Below the pieces are notes generated by a model, which was given only the letters and a program-made list of their open reading frames with translations, made no database searches and was not told the origin of the DNA. Made by a program: the position numbers and the translations under genes. A stretch of 64,000 bases of DNA, from positions 13,330,195 through 13,394,194 of the forward strand of contig JABAKD010000012.1 in NCBI GenBank assembly GCA_012845835.1, written 5' to 3'. How positions within the stretch are numbered: the first letter of the stretch is position 1; the number at the start of each line of letters is the position of its first letter. Below are positions 9,487-21,174 of the stretch, in pieces. Source of the stretch: Undaria pinnatifida (taxonomy: Eukaryota > Sar > Phaeophyceae > Laminariales > Alariaceae).

Positions 9487-10713
9487 GCGAGCTGCTTGCT
9501 TGCTAAAGGACGAGCCGGTTCGCACCTGCGCCCCCTTGCTCATGCGCCTTTGGATCATGCTAGCTTGTCATTCGACGGCCTCTTGCCACCTTAGCACCAC
9601 GCGCATGTTGCGCGTGTTGGAGCGGTTTTATTGGTGGATTGGCATGAATGTGTGCACCCGGTGGTGGCTTCGCCACTGGTTGAAGACGCATGCGACGACA
9701 GAGGTAGCACTTTTCGTCTGAAATGTTTTCTGAATGACTTAAGACACTCCTTAACCCAAAATCGTTGGAAAATCGACATTTTATTTTCCTGTTTCTCGTC
9801 GCATACCTAGGCCATGAGATTTTTCATCCGGTATCAGTTTTATTTTTCTCCAAAATCAGATTTTGGGAGAGGTCTCAACCTCCCAAAATTGAGGAGCATA
9901 AGAAATGTGGGGCATCTCTATCGTAGCACGCGTCCGAAATATCAAACCCGTTAAACCCCACCTCTGACTGTCCGCTGGCCAATCATCTCCACGCCTGTAC
10001 CAGAAGGTACAGGTGTCGCCATCAGTGTTGACTACTCCGGCCCCCTTCCTGTCACGCCACGCGGCAACACCAACATCTTGCTATTCACCGATCGCTTCAG
10101 TCGTCCGGCCGACATGTTCCCCGTCACTGCCGCTGAGTTCACCGCGGAGGGCACAGCCAATATCCTTGTGAACCAATGCATTCCCTTGTGGGGATGCCCG
10201 CGCACCGTATTCTCGGACAATGGCCTGCAGTTTTGCTCCAAGCTTTCAGAAGCTGTATATCAGCTGTTGGGCGTGCGCAAGCTTGCAACAAGCTCCTATC
10301 ATCCCGACTGTAACGGGGACATTGAGCGGGTGAACCACACTATGGCCCAAATGCTGGCTATGGTCGTCAACGAGCGACAAGACGATTGGGACTTGCGTCT
10401 GCCTCGCGGCGAATTCGCTTACAGTAATTCCGTCAGCACGGCGACGGCCCTAGCGCGCAAAGAGGTCTACGTGGGCAGACTCCCACGTCTCCCCCTGACG
10501 GTTTTCGACGGCACCGGCGTCGTGGGGCGCCAGAGTCTGGCCCGCGACCACCTGGCATATTGTGACTTGGCCACCGACCGGCAAAAGCGCGCGAACGACA
10601 TTGTTCGCGCGCACACCACGCCCTCACCGTTTCTCGTGTTAACCGCAGAAACTCCCCCCTCACGGACCCGCTGCGTCCGGCACCTAACTTCGCTGTGGGT
10701 GGTTGGGCATTAG
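9487..10713 (+). pseudogene. Gypsy integrase, split by a MITE
   Basis: The first part (to 9684) encodes the N-terminal zinc-binding region of an integrase, including HSTASCH and YWWIGMNVC. The MITE at 9685-9934 interrupts it. Coding resumes near 9975 with SVDYSGPLP, TDRFSR, FSDNGLQFC and IERVNHT, giving the three catalytic acidic residues (D in VDYSGP, D in SDNG, E in IERV) of a DDE integrase. A stop follows the MITE junction and a frameshift lies near 10620, after which the old frame continues out of register. The family is Ty3/gypsy. It would have joined element cDNA to host DNA but cannot be functional now. Confidence 0.85.
9685..9934. mobile_element. 250-bp MITE inserted in the integrase
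   Basis: The ends are GACGCATGCGACGACAGAGG and the inverse of CTCTATCGTAGCACGCGTC. The family's inverted repeat is GCRTGCTACGATAGARGTG. The interior matches the copy at 19678-19955 (CATACCTAGGCCA, TTTTTCATCCGG, TCTCCAAAA). Flanking bases TGAA/CGAA fit a 4-bp duplication with one change. It falls between the integrase zinc finger and the catalytic core. Confidence 0.75.
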
Positions 10714-10745
10714 TGTACAACTCTGCCTCCACCATCCACTAGGGT

Positions 10746-11655
10746 GTGAAAGCGAACACGGACGCCAAGGTGTTCAAGGCCAAACTTGCGCTTAACTGGA
10801 CGAGCCCTTACAAAATTCTGGCAGTCGGTCCCTGCTCCGCCGCGGAGACCCCGGACGGCTCGCCACTCGAGGGCAACCTCCTCTATTTGGACCTCCCTTC
10901 CGACCTGCCCGGTTCGGACGCCCGTCGGTGTGTGACGACTGAACGCTGCAAACCCTGCGCCAACCCCCACGACAGCGGGGACATGCCCAAATACCTGTCG
11001 GCCAGGCTGACGCAGAATGTGCTCAATAATTTTTCCAAGAAGTTCCCTCCGTACCACGTTACCCAAGACGATGTTTCGACCCCCCTCCAACGGCTGGAGG
11101 TGGAGCAGATCACCGGCCATCAGTCGGTCCGGGGGCGAGGTGGCGTCATTGCGATGCTATACAAGACGCATGGGGCGGGATTCTCTGAACCTTCTTGGGA
11201 GCGGGAAATGGACCTCCACCTCTACTGCCCCCAATTTTTGAGTTATTGGGCCGGCACTCCGGACCAGCACCCACGAACTAACCGCCTCTACCGCCAAATG
11301 CGGATCGGGGTGGCACAGCGCGAGCCCTCCCGTAACAACGGGGAACGTTTCCTCGCGCCGGGCTATGCTTGTGTTTCCCGTGCCGAATGGCTCCGTCGCT
11401 GCCACGACGCGGTGCTTCCTAAGGGAGCCCACGTTTGGTACAAGGGAGACGATGGGTAGTGGTGGAAGACTCAGCGCGAGCACAGCCGAGGACGAGATGT
11501 ATCTGGTCCGCTTTCTGGACGACCCGGGGCCGACTAAGCTTCCTCTTCCCCCTGCGCGCTACACGACTTCGACGGGAGCCGTACGAGGCTCTTGGTGCCT
11601 GCAAGTTCACATCGCAAGTGCGTTTCCTCCGGGGATCCAACGTAACGTAGATTAA
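10746..11655 (+). pseudogene. Gypsy integrase C-terminus with chromodomain
   Basis: A 237-codon frame continues the integrase protein (LNWTSPYKILAVGPC, a GPF/Y-like module) into a chromodomain: RLEVEQITGHQSVRGRGG, then EPSWEREMDLHLYCPQFL. The chromodomain is expected to guide integration to marked chromatin (family knowledge). After GAHVWYKGDDG the frame shifts. The remaining C-terminal strands (YLVRFLDDPGPTKLPLPPAR) are read in another frame to a stop at 11653-11655 and suggest a small Tudor-like fold (inference). An in-frame TAG at 10741 separates it from the integrase core. It is degenerate. Confidence 0.8.
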
Positions 11656-12627
11656 TCTCGAGGCGCGACCGTGGTTGACTTTCAAGCCACCGCCGCTTCT
11701 CGATAGTTCTACATTTTTTGGGTCACGGGGTTTGGACCTTCTGCCTTTGGGCTGTTTGAGGTTTTTCGAGCGTTTTTTTACTGGGTGTGGGGCAGTTTTA
11801 AACATGTTTTCTTAGTTCTGCCCCCCCCCCCCCGCCCGCCCTGTGCCGGGCCAGGGTCCGGGCGATCACGCCGCTATCTGAGGCGCAGCACTGCCGGTTT
11901 TTCGTGTTTTTTCAATTCCGTCCTGCTGACCCCCTCCTCAGTCCATAGCCGGGGGACGACCAGGGTACCCTGTTCGCGCATAACGTGGTGCACGGCTATA
12001 TACGGGACTGTGTTTTATCTTTTATTTTTGGGGGGTTGAAGTTGTTCTGCTTGTTTCGGCAAAACACTTCTCCCCCTCGCGGGGCTGTAGGTGATGCCAC
12101 CTTCCATTCCGGGCATGTGTCGTTTCCTCATCTAACCCCCGCCATGCCAATGGTCCGTGGGAGGTTTTTGGCATGACTTCTTCCTTGCATTAGCGCCCCT
12201 GCATTCCCCTTCCTTTCGACAAGGGTTTGCCTCGGCATGCAAGTAGTGCCTTTCCTCCTGTGGTTTGTTTGCCATAGAGCCTTTTCTGCCCCCCCCCCCC
12301 TCCCCGCCACACCGGCGGTACGCGGCAGGTTTTTGATGGGTGGTTTTCCTTGTTGTAGTGTTAAGGAATTTGTGGGGTATTAGTCCGTTTGACCACTTGC
12401 AACTGGTTAACCAATAGCTTACCCAAACTAAGCCTTATAACAGTAGGGTCTACGTTTCCTTAAACTCCTTTTCTTCGCGTTTTCCTGGCTCCATAGCCAA
12501 GCCGTTAGAGGTGTGGGAGTCGGTTTTGAGGAGGGGCATCTTCGACTCATGGTCTAGTTCGTAGAACAGGAGCTTCCCCGAACCTCGTAAGTTTCTGCAT
12601 ATTATGCGGCTCATCAGGATGGGCTAG
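11656..12627 (+). other. 3' non-coding region of the gypsy element
   Basis: About 970 bp between the last coding domain and the 3' LTR. It holds C-runs near 11821 and 12292, the solo TRIM LTR (12359-12442), and a short purine stretch AGGATGGG just before the LTR that could serve as polypurine tract. No gene is seen. Confidence 0.6.
12359..12442 (-). mobile_element. Solo 84-bp LTR of the TRIM family
   Basis: 84 bp running TGTTAAGG...CCTTATAACA on the plus strand. It is the reverse complement of the LTRs at 63413-63496 and 63702-63785, sharing TTAGTCCGTTTGACCACTTG and CCAATAGCTTACCC. It is flanked by a perfect 4-bp duplication GTAG (12355-12358 and 12443-12446). Having just one LTR inside the duplication indicates LTR-LTR recombination after insertion. 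Confidence 0.88.
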
Positions 12628-12905
12628 TGTTAAGGTACGGCCTTGAAAGGCCTGCAATTATCTGATTTGATAGGCAATTGGCGTTTTCGTGTGATAAGTT
12701 GGCGTTTTTATTCGGGATGGTTAGGAAATGAAACCGAGGCATGCGCCTCGGCTCTCAGATGTTATCCGGGGCTCTCTGGTGGAAACTAGTAAAGCAGCCA
12801 GGTACGTCTCTACTAAGAAGGCTAAGAAAGTGAGTACTCGTCGAGGACCTGCTGAATAGGCAGACCTGCAGGGGACATTCTGTGTCCCCGCTCAATAACT
12901 TAACA
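12628..12905 (+). repeat. 3' LTR of gypsy element
   Basis: 278 bp with the same termini as the 5' LTR and several substitutions and indels against it. Confidence 0.9.
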
Positions 12906-14504
12906 AATACCAGGTAATTCTTAAATTAATTTGCGAAATAAACAAGGTTTCGTATCATCACATGCATGGTACGAAGAACTGATGATTTGCGTGTGGTTTC
13001 TCTACGTCGTGGCGTTGTTCCTCCGGGGTGTTGTTTTCACAGTTCCAATACACCACACTACCCCGCACCCAACCTCCATTAAAAAGAAATGTTATTCGGA
13101 TTACTGCGGCGGACAATCTTTTTTCTGCTGTGCATTTTATTAACAATTACGTAACAGGCGTCAGCGTATCATCATCTCTGCCCGTTTCGATATTCACTCT
13201 GAATCAATAATAATATTGTTGTTTTGTGTTTCTTTTCCTTCTTTCTTTTTGGCTTGCCCCCCATTCCCGATTAATTCCTGATATATATATATATATATAT
13301 AGTCTATACCCCAGGTACAACTACTAAAGTATTACATACAGATCTACAGATGGGGGCGAAGAACAAGCGAAGCAAAGCGTTTGGCTCTGTGATCGTCTGT
13401 CGATACTTCGCTGTTTCTGTATGCACACGCTGCCGCCGAGCGACGTGCGATAATAACATCACGCGTCTACTACTTCTGGTAATAGTTTTTTGTGGTTGAC
13501 AGCCGCCACACGTGCACAGCTGTAGTACTGTATTGTTATTTGAACTACTACTACTACTGCTGCACTTACTGTTCGAATGGCAAGGACGCGCACGAGGCGG
13601 GGGGTTGTTTGTGCCAAACATGAGAAACCTGGTTTGTTTTGCCTGACAGGATGGGGGCTCAATACTACTGTTGCTGCTGCTGTTGTAGTACTTAGTGCGA
13701 TCGATCTGTGTTTCGTATGGTTCTCGTGGCAGCTTGGAGTCCATGTTGCAATGGGTGAAAGAAAATGAAATAAATGAATGGTAGTATTAGTAGTTAGTTG
13801 TTGTTGGTTGTTCTTCACCGTTTCTCAACAGACTTGATATACACAGCGAGCGATGGATTGTGTAGCACTGCAATCTATCCACCTATGAGAGGCAAGTCAT
13901 CAATTAGATGTAGTACCAATACACGGCGGCGGTGGATTGTATCATAGATCCCGTGATGCTCGCGTCGTGCTAACACGTTCCCACTAATTTTGGGTATAGA
14001 GTGCCACAACAAGAAACAGTTAGCAGCGGTATACTGCTGCAGCAGCTGCTAGAGTACTATAGTGTCTGTTGTGGTTATCCGAGGGTACGTAGTAGTTTAG
14101 GCGTGTGGTGGCAGCAGCACACTGAGAAAAGCCGCGTTGCGTTCAACAAATAAACATTTATTTCCACTCCTCCTGGTTCCCATGGTTCCTGGATCCATAA
14201 AATAGCGGACAGCTCGAACATGAACGAACGGTCGAAACTAGCCAAACCACACGCACATACAGATTTTTGCATTTTTTGGCGGATGACTTGCTTCATCCAG
14301 CTATCTAACTATGTACCAGGGATATGCTGATGGCATACGTCTTTTGGTTTTTGCTTTTCCCCTGGAGTATCCTTTTTTTCCGATGGCTATCTAGACTAGA
14401 CTAGTCTATGGACTTTAGATTATGCGAGTTAATGCAAGAGCAACAACGAACAACAAACAGCATTATTAACAACGCATGCACATTATTTGTTTTGGCATCA
14501 CCAC
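12906..14504. other. Gene-free stretch with microsatellites
   Basis: Contains a (TA)n tract at about 13281-13301, ACT/CTG runs at about 13543-13565 and 13670-13690, and smaller CTG runs near 14030. The Gln-, Ser- or Val-rich frames here are repeat artefacts. No domain was recognised. Confidence 0.5.
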
Positions 14505-14612
14505 ATATATATGCGCGCGATCGGAGTATCACACACAGCTTGCAAAGATGAGTTTCGACGAAATCTTCGATCTCACAGCTGGAGTGTATTTTAATTTTTA
14601 TAATATATACGT
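14505..14612 (-). repeat. G-run family leader, short reversed unit
   Basis: 108 bp, reverse orientation, from ATATATATGCGCGCGATCGG to TTTTTATAATATATACG. It has the same extent as the nested unit at 3751-3857, which supports this ~110-bp segment being mobile on its own. Confidence 0.75.
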
Positions 14613-15227
14613 GGTGATCCCCCAGGTCAGATAAACGAACTGGAGGCGCGGATAAACCGGGTTGGTTGTTGTGTGAGCTGGCTGTCAATGGACTGGAAGG
14701 AAGAAGAGCCCGATCAGTAGAATAGAAGAGAGTCTGAGCGTTCATCAACAATACGGGTATGATGACGGAACATCCATAATCAAACCTACGTTTCTTTTTT
14801 GACTGTGCTGTCCTGCTTTCAGCAGTTGTTGTGTCGTGCTGTACCTTGTTGTATTATACCGTGTGGTGGCCACATCTGACATACATGTTATTGCGTTATT
14901 ATTATGTTATTAGTGTAACGGTGACAGGTGAAGACAGGGGGTACGGAACCAAAAAATAAAAAAACAGTAAAAAAGGCAACAAAATAAGGTGGAACCGGCG
15001 GGTCCACCAGCCACCACAAAACATCAAAGACGTCAGATTATTTATGGTTTATGTTTGCAGACAGCCGAAGACACGACGAGGTGTATCGTACCGCAAAGAC
15101 AGACGACAGCAGTATTATTTCGGTGGAGCAGCTTTTCACATTCCATGGCGTACAGTACAACAATACTCCTGTGGTGAGGCGAGATATCCCGCGCCGAAGC
15201 GTTTACAGGGGGGCAGGCGTGCGTGGT
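14613..15227. other. Gene-free stretch
   Basis: No recognisable gene or shared repeat. Confidence 0.4.
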
Positions 15228-16890
15228 ATATTATAAAAATTAAACTACACTCCCGCTGTGAGATCGAATATTTTGTCGAAACTCATCTTTGCAAGCTGTG
15301 TGTGATACTCCGATCGCGCGTATTACGGGTTGTGTGTCCTCATTAAGGATATAGGTCGGCGGCTCCCCTTGCAACTACAGTGTAGCTATCAGGGTCAACA
15401 GGGTGATGTTAGGCAGTCTGTGCGCGGAAACTACAAAACCCGTTTCTGAGGGGACAAAATCTGACAGCTGTGGAAGGAAATAATGCATCAGTTTATCAAG
15501 TGAATCCTGTAAGTCGAATATCCGGTGAGGGGAGGGCGGAGTTTTGAAGGACGTGGGGGCCTGATTTTGATCAAAAGGGGGGCGGGAGGGGGGGGAGGGG
15601 GGGGGGAGGGGACGGGTGGGGCAGGTCAATTTGTGCCTGGAAACTATAAATATTTCTTGTGGGGGGGGGGGGGGGGGGGGTGTGACGGGAGGGGGCGGGG
15701 GCGGGGGGGGGGAGGGCTTTAGGTCGCATAGATGTAGGGGTTTGCTATACGCGTGGTGCTAGGTCTAGGCGATGGTGCGGGTGGTGGGGAAGGAGGGGGC
15801 GTTGAGGACGGGGATTGGTGGGAATTCCAGCAGCGGCATGGACGGCTCTGAAACGATAACGAGGCTATATCCAGCGCGTGGAAGTGTTTATTACTCTGGC
15901 GGATTTCGATAGTAGGTGGGGCGTTTAAGCAAGAGGAAACGAGGGAAAAAAAAAAGAAAACAAAGGGGGGGGGGGGGGGGGGGGGGGAGGGTGTTCAAGA
16001 TGTTTAGGTCACATATAATATTAAAATCAAGGATTTGGTCGACACTGATGTTCGCAACATTGTGTGTGATCCTCCGATCGCGCGTATTAATCATATATGT
16101 AGGGGCTTACTATACGCGCGGTGCTGGCTCTAGGCGATCGTGCGGGGTGTGGGGAAGGAGGGGCGTTGGAGGGGGGGAGGGGGGATGAATGAAAGCTACG
16201 TCATGGATGGGTAGAAAGATAATGACGTGATATCAACGGCTTATTAGTGTTCATTACTCTGGCCGATTTCGATTGTAGGTGGGGCGTTTGAACGAACTGG
16301 GCGGGGAACAAAGGGGAGGGGGAGGGATGAGTTGGAGCTACGGCATGGATGGCTAGATGGACAATGAGATGATATCAGCTGGCTGGTAGTGTTTACTACT
16401 CTGGCAGATTTTGATTTCAGGTGGTGCCTTTAAACAAGAGGGATCGGGGGGGCGGGGGCGGGGGGGCGAGCATTTTAAAATGTGCGCGGAAACTATAAAC
16501 CCTTGAAGGGGACGAATCTGACGGTTGCAGCAAGAAGACACCCCTTTATATCACCCGCCTGGTAATGCTTTTTTTTCTAGAAGGTTTGATGTTACATGTA
16601 GTATGCAACCCAGTTCTTAGGTGTAGTGAACAACGTGGTAAAAGCTTCATAATTTGTTATTGTACAAGGATCGGACAAAGATAAGATAATTCATTCGATA
16701 GGTACAATCATGTAGATACCATTATTTTCTGACATCGCTAATTATAAGAAAGAGATGCATATTACCAAATACAACAGGCGAGGTGATGATGGTCATGCAA
16801 TGTCACCGCCATTGAGAACGACAGGGAGAGATGCAAATCGTTATTGTTTTGAAAGGAACGCCTAGTGTACACGCGCTCAATTACGTTACT
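15228..16890 (+). repeat. Long G-run repeat block
   Basis: One of the longest copies. It starts TATTATAAAAATTAAACTAC and passes through the leader, the GTTTATCAAGTGAATCCTG segment, and G-runs near 15590, 15661 and 15966. Two GGTGCTAGG/GGTGCTGGC modules (15754, 16120) follow, then the CCCTTTATATCACC segment. A ~320-bp tail (CTAGAAGGTTTGATGTTACA to AAAGGAACGCCTAGTGTACA) matches the tail at 56400-56795. The shared left start and right tail define a family of about 1.7-2.1 kb. The plus strand is strongly G-rich and no protein is conserved. Confidence 0.8.
16018..16103 (+). mobile_element. Nested leader unit, forward orientation
   Basis: A diverged leader unit (TAATATTAAAATCAAGGATT...CGCGTATTAATCATATATG) sits at the AGGTCACATA|TGTAGGGG junction. 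Another module carries the same unit at that junction in reverse (3751-3857). Confidence 0.5.
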
Positions 16891-17027
16891 TCGTTAGTCA
16901 TACTTCGCTTGGCATAGGTTGGGAGGCGATCATGCAGACGGTATGTACGGAATACCTTACGTAATAGGTTGGTAGTGCGGTTCACCGCAATTTTAGCATA
17001 CCTCTCTGTATCTCCTTTTCACATTAT

Positions 17028-18388
17028 TATTATAAAAAATGAAAATACACTCCAGCTGTGAGATCGAAGATTTCGTCGAAACTCATCTTTGCAAGCTGTG
17101 TGTGATACTCCGATCGCGCGCATTACGAGTTGTGTGTCCTCATTAAGAATATAGGTCGGCGACTTCCCTTACAACTACAGTGTAGCTATCAGGGTCAACA
17201 GGATGATTTTAGTCAGTCAGTGCGCGGAAACTATAAAACCCGTTTCTGAGGGGGACAAAATCTGACAGCTGTGAAGGGAAATGTATCCTTTTATCAAGTG
17301 AATCTTGTAAGTCGAATAACCGGTGAGGGGGGTGGGGCGGAGTTTTGAAGGACGTGGGGGCCTGGTTTTGATCAAAAGCGAGCGGGTTTGGAGGGGGGGG
17401 GGGGGGGGGGGGAAGGGGGCAATTTGTGCATGTAAGCTATAAATCCTTTCGAGGGGATAAATCTGACGGTTTTGGCACCAGTATATTATTGGGGGCGGGG
17501 GGGGGGGGGAGGGGCGTGTGGGGCAGCTCAATATGTGCCTGGAAACTATACATTATTTTGAGGGGATAAGTGTGACGGTTTTGGAAATAATACATCAGTT
17601 TATCATGTATATCCTGGGGTAAGTCGTACAATCAGTGAGTAAATAGAGGGTGGAGTGTTCGAGGGGGTGGGGTTGGGATGGGTTGGGGGGAGGTGGGGGG
17701 TGTGGGGGCGGGGGGGGGGCGGGGGGGGGTGGGGGGGGGTGGAGGAAGGGCTTTAGGTGAGGGGTTTGTTATACATGTGGTGCTAGGTCTAGGCGATGGT
17801 GCGGGTGATGGGGAAGAAGGGGGCGTTCGAGGCGAGGGGGGGGGGGGGGAACACAGCGGCATGGATGGCTCTCGAAAGATAATGAGGTGATATCCTGTGC
17901 GTGAAGTGTTTATTAATGTAGCGGATTTCGATATTTGGTGGGGCGTTTGAGTAAGGGAGAGCAAGAGGGGGGGGGGGGGGGGAGAGATTTTTTAGGAGGT
18001 TTAGGTCACAAATAATATTCAAATACACTTCGGCTGTGAGATCAAAGATATGTAGCAGCTTGTTATACGCGTGGTGCTAGGTCTAGGCGATCGTGCAGGT
18101 GGTCGGAAAAGAGGGGGCGTTGGAGGGGGCGGGGGGGGGGGGGGGGGGGGGGGGGGAGGAAGGGCTTTAGGTGAGGGTTTTGTTATACGAGTGGTGCTAG
18201 GTCTAGGCGATGGTGCGGGTGATGGGGAAGAAGGGGGCGTTCGAGGCGGGGGTGGGGGGGGGGGACACAGCGGCATGGATGGCTCTCGAAAGATAATGAG
18301 GTGATATCCTGTGCGTGAAGTGTTTATTAATGTGGCGGATTTCGATATTTGGTCGGGGCGTTTGAGTAAGGGAGAGCAGAGGGGGGGT
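17028..18388 (+). repeat. G-run repeat block with tandem modules
   Basis: Starts TATTATTATAAAAAATGAAA and runs leader, GGCCTGGTTTTGATCAAAAG, G-run, AATTTGTGCATGTAAGCTAT, G-run, TATGTGCCTGGAAACTATAC. Three GGTGCTAGGTCTAGGCGAT modules follow (17779, 18072, 18192), each tied to ACAGCGGCATGGATGGCTCT and GTGTTTATTAATG. It is closely similar to 22983-24025 and 54728-55900, as in a segmental or element duplication. Pro-rich or Gly-rich frames on both strands are artefacts of G-runs. Confidence 0.82.
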
Positions 18389-18769
18389 CACATATACGAT
18401 TTTACGCCTATGATTTTCATTTGTAGTCTATGGTGTGTGCTCTGTGAATATTCGACAAGGACATACAATAATAATGTATTTGCTCCACAGGGTATAACAT
18501 CCTCGGTGGAGCAACAAGCTGCGAACGAGCGAGGGGTGAGTGTGGTCGGATTTTGAAGGCTACCGTCTTCTTTCGACTTTTGTTCGGCCGGTTCGACATG
18601 TTTGTATGCATTGCGCTGCCGGGGTTGTAGCGAGGACCGCTGATAGGGACAGCTCACGCTGTCGCTATAATAGTGGGATCCGAAGGACGCGCCAGCTAGC
18701 GCTGGGTTGCGAAAGCAACTGAGTCAAATCGACACACGACGCGTATGACAAAACGTGGAATTTGTGTGA
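18389..18769. other. Gene-free stretch
   Basis: No recognisable feature. Confidence 0.4.
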
Positions 18770-18826
18770 GGTGAGCTTAAGCTTTATTTTTCCCCGTCCG
18801 CCGGAGGATCAAAAAAAAAAAAAGGT
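18770..18826 (+). repeat. Short dispersed repeat with A-tail
   Basis: GTGAGCTTAAGCTTTATTTTTCCCC then TCCGCCGGAGGAT and an A-run. It is near-identical to 21867-21921, which also ends in an A-run. The A-tail suggests a retroposed 3' end (inference). Confidence 0.6.
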
Positions 18827-19677
18827 ATCCGCGAGAATTATGAGGGTTGCATAAACAAACACCAAAGCAAGCCAAGAGCAAGGCGTCATGATCCAATACA
18901 ACGTAGAAACAGTAACAGAAGAAAGATTGTTGTTTTTTCAGGTTTGGACACAATCAGATAGGGCACAGCTCGGCGTGCAGGTAGGAGTTGAGGTAAACAC
19001 TCATGCATTTCTGTTGTTTTTATGTGAATGAATGAAGACATGTCTACAAAAATGGCCTCCGAGAGACGCCAACTCCTACAAACAGGAACCCACACCCACA
19101 CACAGCAAGGATGCACCGCCATGATGCCCCTGCAAACTTTGTTTGTAGATGGTATCATGGTATCCTGATCGACGGCCAGTCACGTGAGTGCGACGCCTTC
19201 CAACGCGGACCCTCCCACTCGCTCACCCATCACGTACTACGACAGAAGAACGCAATGATGATGTATCGTTTAACTCGGATAGATTATCCGATGTGGAAAA
19301 TGTGTTCGTTAGCGCCTTGAACGTCTACCCCAGGGATTATACGGAAATGAAACTAAGAGTAAACCGTAATTTTCTCCCGCTCCCAGCTCGACTCTTCACT
19401 CTATAAACGACTATTATTATTACTATTGTAAACATCAAACATAGCATGCAGGCGTGTGCTACGGATAGGGATTTATTTGTAAGCACTTCTTTCCTAAAAT
19501 GCTCTCTGAATGACACGAATATATATGACGAACGAGCCTTTTCCTATAACCCAAAATATGATCGTGATCGGAAATGAAACATTCACTGTGTTTTAGCAAT
19601 GAATGGTGTCCGTTGTATACAACAACATACAACTGCTAGGTGGCTAGCTATTATTAGTGATGGGCCATGGGATTCTT
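18827..19677. other. Gene-free stretch
   Basis: No domain, splice-site pair or shared repeat stands out. Confidence 0.4.
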
Positions 19678-19955
19678 GACGCATGCTACGCGTAACGATA
19701 GAGGTCGAACTTTTGATCTGAAATAGTTTTGTGAATGAAATGACGGAGGCCCTTAATAACCGAAAACCATCGGGAAAAAAAAAACAATAGGCCACTTTGT
19801 TATGCGTGACTCTCTTTGTGTACCTAGGCCAGATGAGGTTTTTCATCCGGCAGTCAGTTTCATTTATCTCCAAAACAGTTTTTGGGAGGTCTTGAGCTCC
19901 CAAAATAAGGAACACCAGAAAAAAAGTGGTGCGCACTTCTATCGTAGCACGCGTC
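19678..19955. mobile_element. 278-bp MITE with ~22-bp inverted repeats
   Basis: The ends GACGCATGCTACG...AGAGGTCG and CACTTCTATCGTAGCACGCGTC are inverse to each other. It is flanked by TCTT on both sides (19674-19677 and 19956-19959), a perfect 4-bp duplication. The interior is non-coding and matches the copy inside the gypsy integrase at 9685-9934. Confidence 0.8.
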
Positions 19956-19968
19956 TCTTTATCAAGAT

Positions 19969-19999
19969 GTAGTAGTAGTAGTAGTAGTAGTAGTAGTAC
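19969..19999. repeat. (GTA)n microsatellite
   Basis: Ten perfect GTA units. Confidence 0.9.
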
Positions 20000-20688
20000 T
20001 TCCACTTTTTCTTCTCAATTTCTTTTTTTGTGTTTGAGTGAGGTACATATATTTTTTTATTAGTCTAGTCCATAGTAACAATAACAGTTTAACATGTGAC
20101 CCCCCTCAAAAAAAGTAGCTTCACCGTACGTATCAATTTACCACACTATTAGCATGTATGTGCGTCTGTCTGCGGATATTTAGTATATTACTCCGCGCCC
20201 GCCCAAAAGGGAGATGATCGCATCACGTAGTAGTGTGAACATGGTAAGGCACCCACGAGGCAGTTACATAGTAATACCCGTTGGTTGCTGTCGCTGGAGT
20301 GGCCACACCAGAAGGCAAAGTAACTCATTGGTGCTGACATCCATTATTAGCAAGAAAGTAGGCGCAAGGTGCCGAAGTCCGTCTTGCGAGCGGTTCTTGG
20401 AAGGATGCAGTTCACCCCTCACGCGACTCGCCGAACACCTCACTCACGGCGCTTCGCGCTTGGTGCAAGCAATGCCTGCCTGGTTGGTGAAAACCCGACA
20501 TGCTCCGTCCCGGCATAATAGGGACGCGAGGGTCTATGGCCATACGACTACGGCCATGCAAACACTGAATACAACCCTCCGGTATGGAGGTTTTCATTTT
20601 CTAGAGACACCAACTACTACTACTACTACTGCCGAGAGCCGAGAGCGTTTTTTATTGTAAGTTGTCGTTGTTACAGTAACTCGCATAA
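20000..20688. other. Gene-free or unrecognised stretch
   Basis: A 148-codon plus frame (20214-20660) overlaps an (ACT)n microsatellite at 20612-20632 and has no recognisable domain. It is not called as a gene. Confidence 0.4.
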
Positions 20689-21066
20689 TGCCCCCCCCCC
20701 CTCGCCCGCTTTGAACCCCCCCCCCTCCCCTCACCGGTCATAATACGACTACTACATACAGGATATATAATACGCTGCAGTCTGGGATGGTGATGCATTT
20801 CCACACACACAAAGCCGTCAGATTTATCTCCCTCTACTCTCAGAAACGGGTTATTGTATAGTTTTCGTGCACAAATTGATCATCACCCTGATGACCCTGG
20901 TACAAGCTACTACTACTACTACTACTGCTGTTGTATGTAGTTCTAAGGGGAGTCGCTGACCCCTATCCTTATGGAGGGCACGCAACACCCAGTGATACGC
21001 GCGATCGGAGAGTACCACATACCTACAACAGCTTGCAAAAATGACCCTCACACACAGCTGGTCCAC
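20689..21066 (-). repeat. Diverged reversed G-run repeat copy
   Basis: C-runs at 20690 and 20717 are followed by CCCTCACCGGT. After a gap come CTCAGAAACGGGTT, ATCACCCTGATGACCCTGGT, AAGGGGAGTCGCTGACC, TACGCGCGATCGGAG and CACACACAGCTGG. This is the leader read backwards, with an (ACT)n insertion at 20910. Confidence 0.75.
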
Positions 21067-21174
21067 TGGTGGAGAAGGAGCGTAGTTAATTTCGAATACT
21101 AAATATTAATAACGATATTTCGGGAAAAGGAAAGGTATGCGAGCCGGTTCGAGCGAAAGCCGAACGAACGAAAC

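Larger units (their letters stand above)
8947..12905 (+). mobile_element. Decayed Ty3/gypsy chromodomain LTR retrotransposon
   Basis: The element is bounded by related direct repeats (8947-9217 and 12628-12905), both running from TGTTAA to TTAACA. A perfect 4-bp target duplication AATA lies at 8943-8946 and 12906-12909. Inside, in order, are a primer-binding site fused to a tRNA-Ser-like sequence, an integrase zinc-finger region, a nested MITE, the integrase core, and a chromodomain with a further C-terminal domain. A long 3' region follows, with a nested solo LTR. Gag, protease, RT and RNase H are missing and the remaining frames are broken, so it cannot be autonomous. The LTRs differ at many sites, which indicates an old insertion. 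Confidence 0.9.

Noticed and set aside
17632-18304. Pro-rich and Gly-rich proteins in the G-run blocks (also at 23624-24172 and 55222-55589)
   Set aside because: They arise from G-runs in the dispersed repeat. Frames shift between copies and no protein is conserved.
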